From GCA-2731375 sp002731375 (GTDB lineage: Bacteria; Pseudomonadota; Alphaproteobacteria; GCA-2731375): DNA of 64,000 bases. Below are positions 8,234 to 17,935 of the stretch, in pieces. The translations under genes were made by a program, and so were the position numbers. The stretch's first letter is position 1. Each line of letters begins with the position of its first letter. Where the stretch lies: the NCBI GenBank assembly GCA_030752605.1, contig JASMDX010000006.1, forward strand, positions 11,883 through 75,882, written 5' to 3'. The notes below the pieces were generated by a model. The model did no database searches, had not been told where the DNA came from, and was given only the letters and a program-made list of their open reading frames with translations.

Positions 8234-10228
8234 ATGGCTGACACATTGGAAACGACAAATGGCGCAGTTGATCCTGGGGTTTGGCCTTACCCCATCAGAT
8301 ACGGCCAGGTAAAAAAATTCGAAAGTGATGTGGTCATCCTGGGCGGTGGCGTCGCTGGCGTTTGGTCCGCTATCGGCGCGGCAAGGCAAGGCGCTAAGGT
8401 GATCCTGGTGGAAAAGTCAGTGACAGCCCGCAGCGGCGCCGGTGGTGCCGGTTGCGATCACTGGCAATGGGCCGCCGACAATCCCTGCTCCTCCGTCCGC
8501 CCGGAAGAACTGACCCAGGCCCTGATCGATAATCAGGGTGGCTACCGCAATGGCGTTTCCACCTACATCCAGTGCGCCTCGGCCTACCGGGCCCTGTTGG
8601 AGTTGGAGCAGATGGGCGGCAAGGTCCGGGACGTAGACGACGAATTCAAGGGCGCGCCGTTCCGGGACGAAGCATCTAAACTGTTATTCGCCTATGACTA
8701 CGATGCCCGTTTCGTCCTGCGTGTTTGGGGCAACGATTACAAGCCGCTGTTGCGCCGGGAATGCCGGCGCCTGGGCGTGAGTATAGTCGATCGGGTCGCG
8801 GCCACGGGGCTGCTAACGAAAGATGGGCAAGCGGGCAGCCAGGTCATTGGCGCTACCGGGGTCAATGCACGGACTGGCGAATTCAATCTGTTCAAAGCGG
8901 GCGCTGTCATCAACTGCATGAGCCGGCCGCAACGGAACTGGACATTCAGCTCGGAGATGCGCGGCATCTCGACCTTCCGCCCGCCAACCAACGTGGGTAA
9001 CGGCCATGCCATGGCCTGGCGGGCTGGGGCCGAGTTCACCATGATGGAAAAGTCCATGCGCTCGCCCTTTGCCTCGCCCTATTCCTACCCCTCCTACGGT
9101 GTGGGCAATGCCATCAACACCTGGTTCGCCTGCAACGTCGTCGATACCAACGGCAAGGAAATCCCATGGGTTGACGCCAATGGCGAAGTGATCACCGAAT
9201 TCGACAAGCGCCACCGCCCCGCAAGGGGGCAGAAATTCTTCATCATGGGCGGCGGCTCATCATCACATCCCCATCCGGGCCTCAAGGAACATGAAGGTCC
9301 AAAATTGATCCCCGATCTGGCCGAGCGCATGCAAAAAGGCGAATTTGTCCCACCATTTTATGCCGATTTGACCTCCATGCCCGATCATGAACGCCGGGTT
9401 ATCTGGGGCCTGAACGTGGGTGAGGAAGGCAAGACACGGATCCCCATTCTACAGACCTATTCCGAAGCCGGCTTCGATCCTGAACAAGACATGTTGCAGA
9501 CCTATGATTTTCTGCGAGGCAGCGGCATGCGCGAACCGGTCACGCCCCAGGAAAGAACCTTTGGCGAACAGGGCATATGCGGTGGCATGGTGGTGGATTG
9601 GGATCTGATGTCTACCCTGCCCGGCCTGTTCGGCGCCGGCGATCTGATCTATGGCAGCCAGGATTATTCACACGCAGCGGCAACGGGACGCTATGTGGGC
9701 CGGCGGGCGGCACTTTTCGCCGTGGAGCAGAACAATGGACATTGCAGCCAGGAACAGATCGAGGCCGAGATAGATCGGGTCTACGCCCCCCTTGGCAATG
9801 CTATCGAAAACGGCAATGCCGGCATGGATTGGAAAGAGTTGAACGCAGCCCTGTGCCGGGTGATGCAGAATTATTGTTCCGAGCCGAAAAACGCCGAATT
9901 GCTGGATTTGGCTGAAATCTGGCTCGACGATATAGCCGAGAACGAGGCGCATAAGATGGTGGCGGACAACCCGCATAAACTAATGCGGGCGCTGGATGTG
10001 CTGGATATCATGACCTGCGACAGGATGATCGTGCATGCCTGCAAGGCGCGTAAGGCCTCTAACACCCATCTACATTTCAATCGTCTGGATTACCCCGAGA
10101 TGGACCCGCCCGAATGGCACAAATGGATCACCATCCGTCGCGACGATGAAGGCACCGGCACCATCGTCGATGACATGCCTATCGCGCACTGGGGCGATTT
10201 CGAGAGCAATTACCAAGCGCGTATCTAA
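8234..10228 (+). CDS. AprA/FrdA-like FAD-binding oxidoreductase subunit
   Basis: A 664-residue FAD protein with a Rossmann motif at about residue 35 (VVILGGGVAGVWSAIGAARQG) and RSGAGGAGCDHW beyond it. The FAD C-terminal signature is LFGAGDLIYGSQDYSHAAATGRYVG. It differs from the other flavoprotein in this operon and is closer to the adenylylsulfate-reductase-alpha-like group, usually partnered by a 2x[4Fe-4S] protein as here. No sulfur-metabolism genes are nearby, so APS reductase activity is not supported. This is the last gene of the operon. It faces a decayed hydratase gene on the other strand. Confidence 0.8.
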   Translation: MADTLETTNGAVDPGVWPYPIRYGQVKKFESDVVILGGGVAGVWSAIGAARQGAKVILVEKSVTARSGAGGAGCDHWQWAADNPCSSVRPEELTQALIDNQGGYRNGVSTYIQCASAYRALLELEQMGGKVRDVDDEFKGAPFRDEASKLLFAYDYDARFVLRVWGNDYKPLLRRECRRLGVSIVDRVAATGLLTKDGQAGSQVIGATGVNARTGEFNLFKAGAVINCMSRPQRNWTFSSEMRGISTFRPPTNVGNGHAMAWRAGAEFTMMEKSMRSPFASPYSYPSYGVGNAINTWFACNVVDTNGKEIPWVDANGEVITEFDKRHRPARGQKFFIMGGGSSSHPHPGLKEHEGPKLIPDLAERMQKGEFVPPFYADLTSMPDHERRVIWGLNVGEEGKTRIPILQTYSEAGFDPEQDMLQTYDFLRGSGMREPVTPQERTFGEQGICGGMVVDWDLMSTLPGLFGAGDLIYGSQDYSHAAATGRYVGRRAALFAVEQNNGHCSQEQIEAEIDRVYAPLGNAIENGNAGMDWKELNAALCRVMQNYCSEPKNAELLDLAEIWLDDIAENEAHKMVADNPHKLMRALDVLDIMTCDRMIVHACKARKASNTHLHFNRLDYPEMDPPEWHKWITIRRDDEGTGTIVDDMPIAHWGDFESNYQARI

Positions 10229-10245
10229 TACTCTCATACTGCGGC

Positions 10246-11039
10246 CTATTCCTCCACAGCTCGGAAATCGGGCGGCCGTTTCTCCAGGAAGGCGGTCACG
10301 GCCTCTTTATGCTCCGGCGTTTCGTAGGCTTCAGCCAGCATCTTGAACTCCCGCCGGGTCACCAAGCTCAGGTCGGGTCGGTGCCGTTTTGCGTCAATAA
10401 CTGCTTGACCGTTTGCAATTGCCGTGACGGATTTTTGGCGATGGTGCCGGCCACCGCCAGGGCCTCGTCAAGCAGTTCGCCGTGGGGCACCAGTCGGTCG
10501 GATAGGCCTAATTGCACGGCCTCCGCCGCCTCGATCATGCGGGCTGAAAGGGCGAACTCGCTGGCCCTGCCCCAGCCCATGCGTTGGACTAGAAAATGCG
10601 AGCTGGCCAGCTCCGTCACCCCGCCCATCCTGACAAAGGCGCAACAGAATCTTGCCCGGTCCGAGGCCATGATATAATCAAACAACAGGGTCATGGTCAG
10701 GCCAACGCCAATGGAAGAACCGTTGACGGCGGCAATGATCAGTTTTGCCTTGCGGATTAGACCGACCCAGTCCGGTGCCGTGCCGGAGACAAAATCGTCT
10801 TCGATCTCCCCATCGATCTGTTTCCTGAAAGTATCGTCAATATCGGCACCGGTACAAAAAGCACGGCCCGCACCAGTCACCACGATGGCGCCGATCCCCC
10901 GGTCCTAGTTTGCCGTGGCGACGGCGTCGAGGAATTCGTCACGCAACCGCGCGGTCCAGGCATTCATCCTGGCCGACCGGTTCAGAGTGATCAGTGCCAC
11001 CGTGCCGCAGCGTTCATAAAGGATCGTTTCGTAACCCAT
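10246..11039 (-). pseudogene. Broken enoyl-CoA hydratase (amber codon plus frameshift)
   Basis: Reading from ATG at 11039, MGYETILYERCGTVALITLN begins a normal crotonase, but an in-frame TAG at 10905-10907 interrupts it after residue 44. The frame continues perfectly with IGAIVVTGAGRAFCTGAD and SIGVGLTMTLLFDYIMAS. A second lesion, apparently one missing base near 10371-10376 in a GGTCGGGTCGG run, shifts the last 40 codons. The normal tail (EHKEAVTAFLEKRPPDF) is readable in another frame to the TAG at 10246. Both lesions together make a recent pseudogene the best call; assembly error at two sites is the alternative. Confidence 0.85.
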
Positions 11040-11054
11040 GACGAACTCCTCAAA

Positions 11055-12428
11055 CTAAGCAGCGTTGAACCACAGGCGCGGGCGCAGAAGCGTGACGGCG
11101 AGGCATAGTAATAAGCCGACCCCGGCATAGCTGAATGTGGATTGAAAGGCAGGCAGGAAATCGGCACCCTGGCTTAGATGGGCAAAGATCAGCGACAAGC
11201 CGGTGGCGCCCAAAACCACGCCGATGGTGCGGCTGACCTGGGCCAGACTGCCCGCCACGCCCCGGTCCTGAACATCCAGACGGCCCGTGACCACGTCCAA
11301 GATGCAGACCTGGAACAGGCCCAGTCCAACGCCTTGCAGGAACATTGGCACAAGCATGCTCCAAATGCTGGATGCCGCCCCCCAGGCACCGATCCCGATG
11401 GTCGCCGTGCCCACCAAAACGGCACCCAGCAACGCCAGGCGGCTGGCCCAGGGCCGCAGGCTTAACAACCAGCCAACGATGGGCCCAGCCACAGCCTGAC
11501 CCAACGGGCTGGTCGCCAAAATCAGGCCACTGACGGCCAGGGAGAAATCGGTTAAGCGTACTAGATAATAGGGCACGAGCAGCAATGGCGCGAAGCCGAC
11601 GAACATGACCAGGCTGTTGAAGATATTCAGCATGGTGAAATCGAGCCTGCGAAACGGTGCAAAGGGAATAATCGGATCCTGTGCCCGCACATCGCGCAGG
11701 ACAAAGGCGAAGGTGGCGATCAGGCCCAGCCCCGCAATCATCAGGCCACGGACCACATCCACCTGCAGCTGGTTCAGGGCCAACAGCAACGCCCCAAGCC
11801 CCACGGCAAGCAGAACCGCGCCAAGCAAATCAAAACTGCCACTACGTTTTCTTGCCTGATCCGGGCGCAGCCAGGGCAAGGCCGCCAGGGCTGCCAGGGA
11901 TATTGGCGCACGGAACCAGAATACGGCTTCCCAGCCCCAGGTCTGCACCATCATGCCGCCTAACGATGGCCCGGCTGCGGCAGCGATGCCGAACATCATG
12001 GTATAGGCGCCAAGCGCCCGGGCCCGCCGTTCCTCGGGCAACAGGGCGGTGGCCAGGGCCGGGCCGCAACTCAAAACCAAAGAGGCGCCGATGCCCTGGA
12101 AAAATCGGGCCAAAAGCAGCCAGTGATAGGCTGGCGCCATGGCGCACAGCGCGAAGGCAACGGTGGAGACCGCCAAGCCGGTCATGAAAATACGTTTATG
12201 GCCGAACAGATCCCCCAGTTTGCCAAAGGCCAACAACAGCGAGGTGTAGGTTAGGACGTAGAAAATAACGACCCATTGGATGTCGGCGATGGGGATGGCA
12301 AAATCAGAGGTAATATCAGGAAAGGCAATGTTGACCGAAGTATCCAAGGGCACGATCGTCGTACCCAGGCCAACGATCAGCAGGCCCGCCAGGGCCCGCC
12401 CCCTGCCTGGTCGAACCGCTTCCCTCAA
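11055..12428 (-). CDS. MFS drug-resistance-type transporter (DHA2/EmrB-QacA-like)
   Basis: A 457-residue membrane protein of the major facilitator family. It carries the motif DTSVNIAFPDI in helix 1 and LAFGKLGDLFGHKRIF between helices 2 and 3, typical of proton-driven DHA exporters. About 13-14 hydrophobic segments are apparent. The start codon appears to be TTG, overlapping the stop of the upstream PLP-enzyme gene (TTGA). It may export a product of that enzyme, though this is inference from coupling only. Confidence 0.8.
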   Translation of the reverse strand: MREAVRPGRGRALAGLLIVGLGTTIVPLDTSVNIAFPDITSDFAIPIADIQWVVIFYVLTYTSLLLAFGKLGDLFGHKRIFMTGLAVSTVAFALCAMAPAYHWLLLARFFQGIGASLVLSCGPALATALLPEERRARALGAYTMMFGIAAAAGPSLGGMMVQTWGWEAVFWFRAPISLAALAALPWLRPDQARKRSGSFDLLGAVLLAVGLGALLLALNQLQVDVVRGLMIAGLGLIATFAFVLRDVRAQDPIIPFAPFRRLDFTMLNIFNSLVMFVGFAPLLLVPYYLVRLTDFSLAVSGLILATSPLGQAVAGPIVGWLLSLRPWASRLALLGAVLVGTATIGIGAWGAASSIWSMLVPMFLQGVGLGLFQVCILDVVTGRLDVQDRGVAGSLAQVSRTIGVVLGATGLSLIFAHLSQGADFLPAFQSTFSYAGVGLLLCLAVTLLRPRLWFNAA

Positions 12429-13666
12429 TAGACCGCTTTCAGATCAGAACCACCGCCCTGCTCTTGCGCCTCTTGCACCGAAGCCGCCAAATCGGCGAGA
12501 TAGTCTTCCCGTCCCGCCTCGTGATACATGGATAGCATGGCTTGCATGCCCTTGGGGTTCCGGGTCAGGCCCGGCAGCCAGCCGCGCCGCTCCATACCTT
12601 CGGCGGCGTTGAAGATGTCCAGATCGTAAGCGCCGAAGTTAATGATCGTCAGATCCGGTTCAGCCCATAGATGCAGACCGTCAATGGCCTTGATTCCGGC
12701 CACGTAGGCGTCGGTCATGGCAGCTAATTGCCGGGCGATATCCATATAACCGGCCTCGCCCAAATGGTTCATCACGGCCCAGGCCGCCGCCACTGCGCCG
12801 CCCGCCCGCGTGCCCGACAGGGTCGCGGTGGAGAATTGCCCGTTCGGCCATTGATCGAAATGGAACAGGCCCCGTTCGCGGTCATCTTTCTGGCGATAAA
12901 ACAGGGTTGAAGCCGGCTTCGGGCAAAAGCCGAATTTATGCAGATCGGCGGAAAGGCTGCGCACGCCGGGCAACGCCATGTCAAAGGCTGGAATATCCCG
13001 GCCAATGCGTTGAAAAAACGGCGCCACGTAGCCACCCACACAGGCATCCACATGCAGCCAGACATTCCGCGCCAGGGCCAGATCGCTGAGCGCGCCAATG
13101 GGATCGATCACGCCATGGGGAAAGCATGGCGCGGAGCCAGCCAGCATGATGGTGCTTTCATCCATGGCCGCCGCCATCGCCGCCACATCGGCCCGGCGGT
13201 TTTCCCCCGTGGCCAGGCGTTTGACCTCGATATCCATCACATCCCCGGCCTTGTTAAAGGCGGCATGGACCGTGAAGGGCGCGACGATATTATACGGCGG
13301 CTTCAGGCGCGGCTGGCTCCGGGCCCAGTCCCGGCAGGCCTTGACCGCCATGAAGATGCTTTCACTGCCCCCCGTCGTCATGTTGCCGACGGCGCCTTCG
13401 GGGGCCTGGAACAGATCCAGGCCCATCTCCACCACCTCGTCCTCCATTCGCTTCAGACCGAAAAAGGCGCGCCGGCCACCCAAGGCATTTTCACTAAAAT
13501 ATTTCATAAAAGCCTGAAAACCAACTTCATAGGCGCCATCACTGCCATGAAAAACATACAGCGGCGCCCGGCCCCTACGCCAATCGATATCCGTGCAGGA
13601 CATTTCAGTCATCTTGGCATCCAGGGCCTGCCATTCGGTTCCTGACGTGGGGAAAGTTTTAGTCAT
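12425..13666 (-). CDS. PLP-dependent decarboxylase/sphingosine-phosphate-lyase-like enzyme
   Basis: A 413-residue fold-type I PLP enzyme. Visible signatures are the phosphate-binding GNMTTGGSESIFMAVKA, the cofactor-binding Asp in NVWLHVDACVGGY, and the Schiff-base Lys in SLSADLHKFGFCPKPAS. This matches the group II amino-acid decarboxylase/sphingosine-1-phosphate lyase family, which breaks C-C bonds of amino acids or phosphoamino alcohols. The substrate is not predictable. It sits between a D-hydroxyacid dehydrogenase gene (upstream, 9-base gap) and a coupled exporter gene, suggesting a three-gene operon 14644-11055. Confidence 0.83.
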   Translation of the reverse strand: MTKTFPTSGTEWQALDAKMTEMSCTDIDWRRGRAPLYVFHGSDGAYEVGFQAFMKYFSENALGGRRAFFGLKRMEDEVVEMGLDLFQAPEGAVGNMTTGGSESIFMAVKACRDWARSQPRLKPPYNIVAPFTVHAAFNKAGDVMDIEVKRLATGENRRADVAAMAAAMDESTIMLAGSAPCFPHGVIDPIGALSDLALARNVWLHVDACVGGYVAPFFQRIGRDIPAFDMALPGVRSLSADLHKFGFCPKPASTLFYRQKDDRERGLFHFDQWPNGQFSTATLSGTRAGGAVAAAWAVMNHLGEAGYMDIARQLAAMTDAYVAGIKAIDGLHLWAEPDLTIINFGAYDLDIFNAAEGMERRGWLPGLTRNPKGMQAMLSMYHEAGREDYLADLAASVQEAQEQGGGSDLKAVY

Positions 13667-13675
13667 GGCGCTTCC

Positions 13676-14644
13676 TCATTCCAATACTTCCGTATTGATG
13701 ACATTGGCCGGGTCCAGTTTGCCGTCGAAACAATCAATCACATTCTGAGCCGCGATCTGGCCCATGCGGAAGATCGATTCCTTGGTCACGCCGGCGGAAT
13801 GGGGGCTAACGATAATGTTATCCAACTCGAACAACGGATTATCCGGTGTAGCCGGTTCCACCACGAAGGGATCAATACCGGCTCCGGCGATGCTGTTTGA
13901 TTTCAAAGCGTTATAAAGCGCATCCTCATTGACAATGCCGCCACGGGCCGTATTGACCACATAGGCCGTGTCCTTCATCGCGGCCAGTTCCGCTGTGTTG
14001 ACCATATCCGTGGTCTCTTCATTCTTCATACAGTTGATTGAAAGGATATCAATATCGTCCAGAATGCCGCGCCAATCATCAATCGGCGTGGCACCGGCGG
14101 TACGGATACCGTCCTGGACCACATAAGGATCATGCACCAGAATATTCATTTCCATCGCTACGCAGCGGTTGACCAGTCGGCGGCCAATCTTGCCGAAGCC
14201 CATGACCAAAACCGTGCGTCCTGCCAAATCAAACGCCGGTTCCTCGAAGCGGATAGCCCAATTGCCCTTGCGGGTCTCCTTATCGTAGGCCAGGGCCTGT
14301 TTTGTCAGGGCTAGCATAAAGAACAACGCATGTTCGGCGACGGTCACTGAATTGGCGATACCCGCGATGGACAACGGGATGCCGGCCTTGGTCAAGGCAG
14401 GGACATTGACCGCGTCATAGCCAACGCCGAAGCGGGAGGCGATCTTCAGCTTGTCGGCGGCCTCGATCAGACGCGGGGTCAAGGGCGCTATACCCAAAAT
14501 CACAGCGTCGTAGTTGGCGATATGCTGATGGATATTGTCCTCACCCAGCTCAGTGAAATGATCGACTTCGATATCGCCCCGGCCCTCGAATACCGCCTTG
14601 AGGCCGTCGCTATAGGGGAGTTGGAGCATGACGCGCTTTTTCAT
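13676..14644 (-). CDS. D-2-hydroxyacid dehydrogenase (PGDH-like)
   Basis: A 322-residue NAD-dependent dehydrogenase. It has the catalytic/NAD domain order of the family: NAD loop VMGFGKIGRRLVNRC, the Arg-containing NTARGGIVNEDALYNAL, the Glu segment GAGIDPFVVEP, and the catalytic His in IVSPHSAGVTKES. I start at MKKRVMLQL (14644), preceded by GAGAAG; an upstream ATG at 14668 adds eight residues without clear value. No ACT domain is present, so a 2-hydroxyacid other than 3-phosphoglycerate is possible. It leads the operon with the PLP enzyme and exporter. Confidence 0.87.
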   Translation of the reverse strand: MKKRVMLQLPYSDGLKAVFEGRGDIEVDHFTELGEDNIHQHIANYDAVILGIAPLTPRLIEAADKLKIASRFGVGYDAVNVPALTKAGIPLSIAGIANSVTVAEHALFFMLALTKQALAYDKETRKGNWAIRFEEPAFDLAGRTVLVMGFGKIGRRLVNRCVAMEMNILVHDPYVVQDGIRTAGATPIDDWRGILDDIDILSINCMKNEETTDMVNTAELAAMKDTAYVVNTARGGIVNEDALYNALKSNSIAGAGIDPFVVEPATPDNPLFELDNIIVSPHSAGVTKESIFRMGQIAAQNVIDCFDGKLDPANVINTEVLE

Positions 14645-14744
14645 CTGTCTTCTCTTTCGATTTTCCAAAAAGGCTAGGCGTTGCCCCCTATCTTACCTGT
14701 TCCACGGCGATTGCCCAGGGGTCCAATTATGCCTACGCTTGGGC

Positions 14745-15629
14745 ATGGTACTAAATCACATAAACGCCGGCGTTCTGAATGTCGCTTATGACGATGCCGG
14801 GGCGCGGGACGGTACGCCGGTCATCCTGTTGCACGGCTTTCCCTATGATATCCATAGCTATGACGAGGTAACGCCGCACCTGGTAGCAGCTGGGTGCCGG
14901 GTTATCACGCCTTATTTGCGCGGCTACGGCCCGACGCGGTTTCTCTCGCCCGGTACCTTGCGCTCGGGCCAGCAGGCCGTTCTGGGCAAGGATCTGCTCG
15001 ATCTGATGGATGCCTTGGAAATTCGATCAGCAGTGCTGGGCGGTTATGACTGGGGCGGGCGGGCCGCCTGCATCGTGGCCGCTCTATGGCCGGAGCGGGC
15101 ACAGGGCCTGGTCAGTTGCAACGGCTACAATATACAGAACATCGCCAAGTCCGGACGGCCAGCGCTGCCGGAGATGGAACATAAACTCTGGTACCAATAC
15201 TATTTCCATAGCGACAGAGGCCGCGCCGGCCTGGAAGCGAACCGCCATGCCTATTGCAAACTGTTGTGGCAATTGTGGTCGCCCAACTGGGCCTTCGACA
15301 ATGGTACATATGAGCAAACGGCGGCGTCATTCGAAAATCTGGACTTCGTCGATGTGGTGGTCCATTCCTACCGCCACCGCTATGCCCTTGTGCCAGGCGA
15401 GGCGTCGGTAGAGGAGATAGAGGCGCGGCTGGCCGAACAACCCAGAATTTCCATGCCGACGGTGGCCATGGATGGCAGCGGCGACGGTGTCATGCCACCG
15501 GAGGGTTGCACCGGCCACGAGCGCTTTTTTACCGGGTCCTACAGACGAGAGGTCATCCCCTCAGTCGGTCACAATCTGCCGCAAGAGGCACCGGAAGAAT
15601 TCGCTAGGGCGATACTGTCGCTAGTTTAG
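14745..15629 (+). CDS. Alpha/beta hydrolase with Asp nucleophile (epoxide hydrolase/dehalogenase type)
   Basis: A 294-residue alpha/beta hydrolase. The oxyanion strand is VILLHGFPYDIHSYDEV. The nucleophile elbow reads GGYDWGGRAA, with Asp rather than Ser, as in epoxide hydrolases and haloalkane/haloacid dehalogenases. A candidate acid lies in DGSGDGVMPPEG and the catalytic His in PSVGHNLPQE. I chose ATG 14745 (MVLNHINAG); the longer frame from 14628 encodes a low-quality leader that overlaps the divergent gene. Its stop overlaps the convergent GMC gene stop (TTAG). Confidence 0.82.
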   Translation: MVLNHINAGVLNVAYDDAGARDGTPVILLHGFPYDIHSYDEVTPHLVAAGCRVITPYLRGYGPTRFLSPGTLRSGQQAVLGKDLLDLMDALEIRSAVLGGYDWGGRAACIVAALWPERAQGLVSCNGYNIQNIAKSGRPALPEMEHKLWYQYYFHSDRGRAGLEANRHAYCKLLWQLWSPNWAFDNGTYEQTAASFENLDFVDVVVHSYRHRYALVPGEASVEEIEARLAEQPRISMPTVAMDGSGDGVMPPEGCTGHERFFTGSYRREVIPSVGHNLPQEAPEEFARAILSLV

Positions 15630-17221
15630 CCAGCATCCTGCAGGATCATTTCGGCGCCTTTTTCAGCGATCATCACTGTCGGCGCATGGGTGTTGCCCGA
15701 AACCAATGTGGGCATGATCGAGGCATCGACAACGCGCAGTCCTTCCAGGCCATGGACCCGCAGGCGGTCGTCAACCACCGCGCTGGGGCCCTGGCCCATG
15801 CGGCAGGTGCCGATGGGGTGATAGACCGTGGCGCCGGTGGCCCTGGCATAGGACAATAGTTCATCATCGCTTTGCAGATCCGGGCCTGGATTCATCTCGT
15901 ATTCCAGATAAGGTTCCAGGGCCGGTTGCGCGCCCACGTCACGGGCAATGCGCATGCCGCCGATCAAGGCGGCGCGATCAATCTCGTCGGCCAGGAAATT
16001 GGGCCGGATCGCCGGTTCGCTACCCGCCCGCGCATCGCGGATATGGATCGACCCCATACTCTCCGGGCGCAGCTGACAGACGGCCAGAGTCATGCCCGGC
16101 TCCATATCCAGCACCCGGTCCTTGGAGGTGGCATAGCTGGCGTGCGCGCCATGGAACTGCACATCGGGGGTTTCCAACTCTGGCCGGGTGCGGACAAAGC
16201 CGTGCACGATGCCAGCGGTATAGGTCAATATACCGCGCCGGGCGATGCCATATTTCAGGACCTCCAGGCCAAGGCGCCAGCCCCGGCTCTGCTCGTTCAG
16301 GGTGGTGGTGTTGCGGGCCCGCCAGTTAACCCGCGTGACATAGTGGTCACGCAGGTTTTCGCCGACCGCCGGCAGCTCGTGTGTCACCTTGATCCCTAGG
16401 CCCTTGAGCAGTTCCGGCTGACCGATGCCTGACAGTTCCAGCAGTTGCGGCGATTGCACGGCCCCGGCGCTAAGGATCACCTCGCGCCGGGCGCGGGCCT
16501 GATGCGGCTGGCCATTGACGGTGTATTCGACGCCGACGACGCGCTTGCCCTCCATCAGCAGACACCCGGCAATGGCATTGGTTTCGATCTGCAGGTTGGC
16601 CCGGTGTGCCGCCGGGCCCAGAAAGGCACGGGCGGCGCTGTGCCGGCGGCCCTTGTGCTGGGTCACCTGATAGTAGCCAAAGCCGTCCTGCGTAGCGCCG
16701 TTATAGTCGGGATTGACGCCATGCCCGGCCTGACCGCCGGCCTCGATCAAGGCATCAAGCAGCTCATGGTTTTCCCGCATGTCGGCGACGTTCATGGGGC
16801 CTGAACCACCGCGCAGCTCGCTGCCGCCGCGCTCGAAACGCTCGGACTTCTTGAAATGCGGCAGAACCTCGTCATAAGACCAGCCGCGATTGCCCATCTG
16901 AGCCCAGGTATCATAGTCCTGGGCCTGGCCGCGCACGTACAACATGCCGTTGATGGAGGACGAGCCCCCCAGCACCTTGCCCCGGGGGATCGGAATTTTG
17001 CGCCCATCGGTGCCGGCCTCAGGCTCAGTCTCAAAACACCAGTTCATGGCCGGATTGTTCAGCATCTTGGCGAAACCCACCGGTACATGGATCCAGATAC
17101 TGCTGTCCTTGCCGCCCGCCTCCAGCAACAGGGTGCGGGTCATGGGCGGCTCGCTCAATCTGTTGGCCAGGACACAGCCCGCGGAACCTGCTCCGACAAC
17201 GATATAATCAAATTCAGTCAT
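15626..17221 (-). CDS. GMC-family flavin oxidoreductase (choline/alcohol dehydrogenase-like)
   Basis: A 531-residue glucose-methanol-choline oxidoreductase. The N-terminal ADP-binding motif is IVVGAGSAGCVLANRL, the FAD-pyrophosphate segment is RGKVLGGSSSINGMLYVRG, and the second GMC signature is VILSAGAVQSPQLLELSGIG. Active-site residues are His in VYHPIGTCRMG and His in SGNTHAPTVMIAEK. The length fits alcohol or choline dehydrogenases. The start at MTEFDYIVVG (17221) is preferred over 17230. The substrate is likely an alcohol but is not determined here. It is convergent with the hydrolase gene at 14745. Confidence 0.87.
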   Translation of the reverse strand: MTEFDYIVVGAGSAGCVLANRLSEPPMTRTLLLEAGGKDSSIWIHVPVGFAKMLNNPAMNWCFETEPEAGTDGRKIPIPRGKVLGGSSSINGMLYVRGQAQDYDTWAQMGNRGWSYDEVLPHFKKSERFERGGSELRGGSGPMNVADMRENHELLDALIEAGGQAGHGVNPDYNGATQDGFGYYQVTQHKGRRHSAARAFLGPAAHRANLQIETNAIAGCLLMEGKRVVGVEYTVNGQPHQARARREVILSAGAVQSPQLLELSGIGQPELLKGLGIKVTHELPAVGENLRDHYVTRVNWRARNTTTLNEQSRGWRLGLEVLKYGIARRGILTYTAGIVHGFVRTRPELETPDVQFHGAHASYATSKDRVLDMEPGMTLAVCQLRPESMGSIHIRDARAGSEPAIRPNFLADEIDRAALIGGMRIARDVGAQPALEPYLEYEMNPGPDLQSDDELLSYARATGATVYHPIGTCRMGQGPSAVVDDRLRVHGLEGLRVVDASIMPTLVSGNTHAPTVMIAEKGAEMILQDAG

Positions 17222-17302
17222 GGCAATCACCCGATGTCTTCAAGTTTGATGTTCTTGGTTTTGCGGCCATCATAACGCTATCCTGATGCCAAGAGGAAAT
17301 TA

Positions 17303-17935
17303 GTGGATAGGCCAATGACGGAACAGCCGAACACATTCGAAGATCCCGCCCTGCTGATCGTTGATATGCAGAACGATTTCGTGCGTCAGGACGCGCCCTT
17401 GCAGGTACCCGACGCCCTGGCCACGGTGCCCGCCCATCAGGCTCTGATCACCGCTTTTCGGGCCCAGGACCTGCCCGTGATCTACACCAAGTTCCTGGCC
17501 ACTCAGACGCGGAGCTTGCTGTGGAACTGGTCGCCCGAATGCGAGCCGCCCACGAAATGCTGTTGGCAGGGCTATCGCCGCCATTACCCGGACGCCCGCG
17601 CGACATTGGATTGCACGGAGATCATTGACGAACTGCGCCCCGAGGCCGGCGATCTGATTGTCGAGAAATACGGCTATGGTGCCTTTCACGGCACCGCCCT
17701 GAACGACAGCCTGCGCAACCTCGGTGTCGGCTCCCTGGTCATTACCGGCACAGTAACCCAGATCTGTGTCGAGGAAACTGCACGCGAGGCCTTTCATCAC
17801 CGTTTTCCCACTATCATGGTTTCGGATGCGGTATCCTCGTTCGATGCGGAGCTGCATGCGGCGGCTCTGCGCAATTTCGCCATGAAATTCGGCTGGGTTC
17901 AGTCCAGCGACGAGGTACTCGCGGCCTTTGGTTAG
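17303..17935 (+). CDS. Isochorismatase-family cysteine hydrolase
   Basis: A 210-residue hydrolase with the Asp-Lys-Cys triad of the isochorismatase/nicotinamidase fold: Asp21 in LIVDMQNDF, Lys in IVEKYGYGAFHGT, and the nucleophile Cys in GTVTQICVEETARE. A cis-peptide-type turn precedes the Cys. A GTG start at 17303 is supported by AGAGGAAA at 17291-17299; an ATG at 17315 is too far from that site. It probably cleaves an amide or carbamate. Its stop overlaps the convergent ligase stop (TTAG). Confidence 0.83.
   Translation: MDRPMTEQPNTFEDPALLIVDMQNDFVRQDAPLQVPDALATVPAHQALITAFRAQDLPVIYTKFLATQTRSLLWNWSPECEPPTKCCWQGYRRHYPDARATLDCTEIIDELRPEAGDLIVEKYGYGAFHGTALNDSLRNLGVGSLVITGTVTQICVEETAREAFHHRFPTIMVSDAVSSFDAELHAAALRNFAMKFGWVQSSDEVLAAFG

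Noticed and set aside
8234..10228. Adenylylsulfate reductase AprBA
   Set aside because: The ferredoxin-flavoprotein pairing is similar, but no sulfate activation or Qmo genes are nearby and the family match is general.
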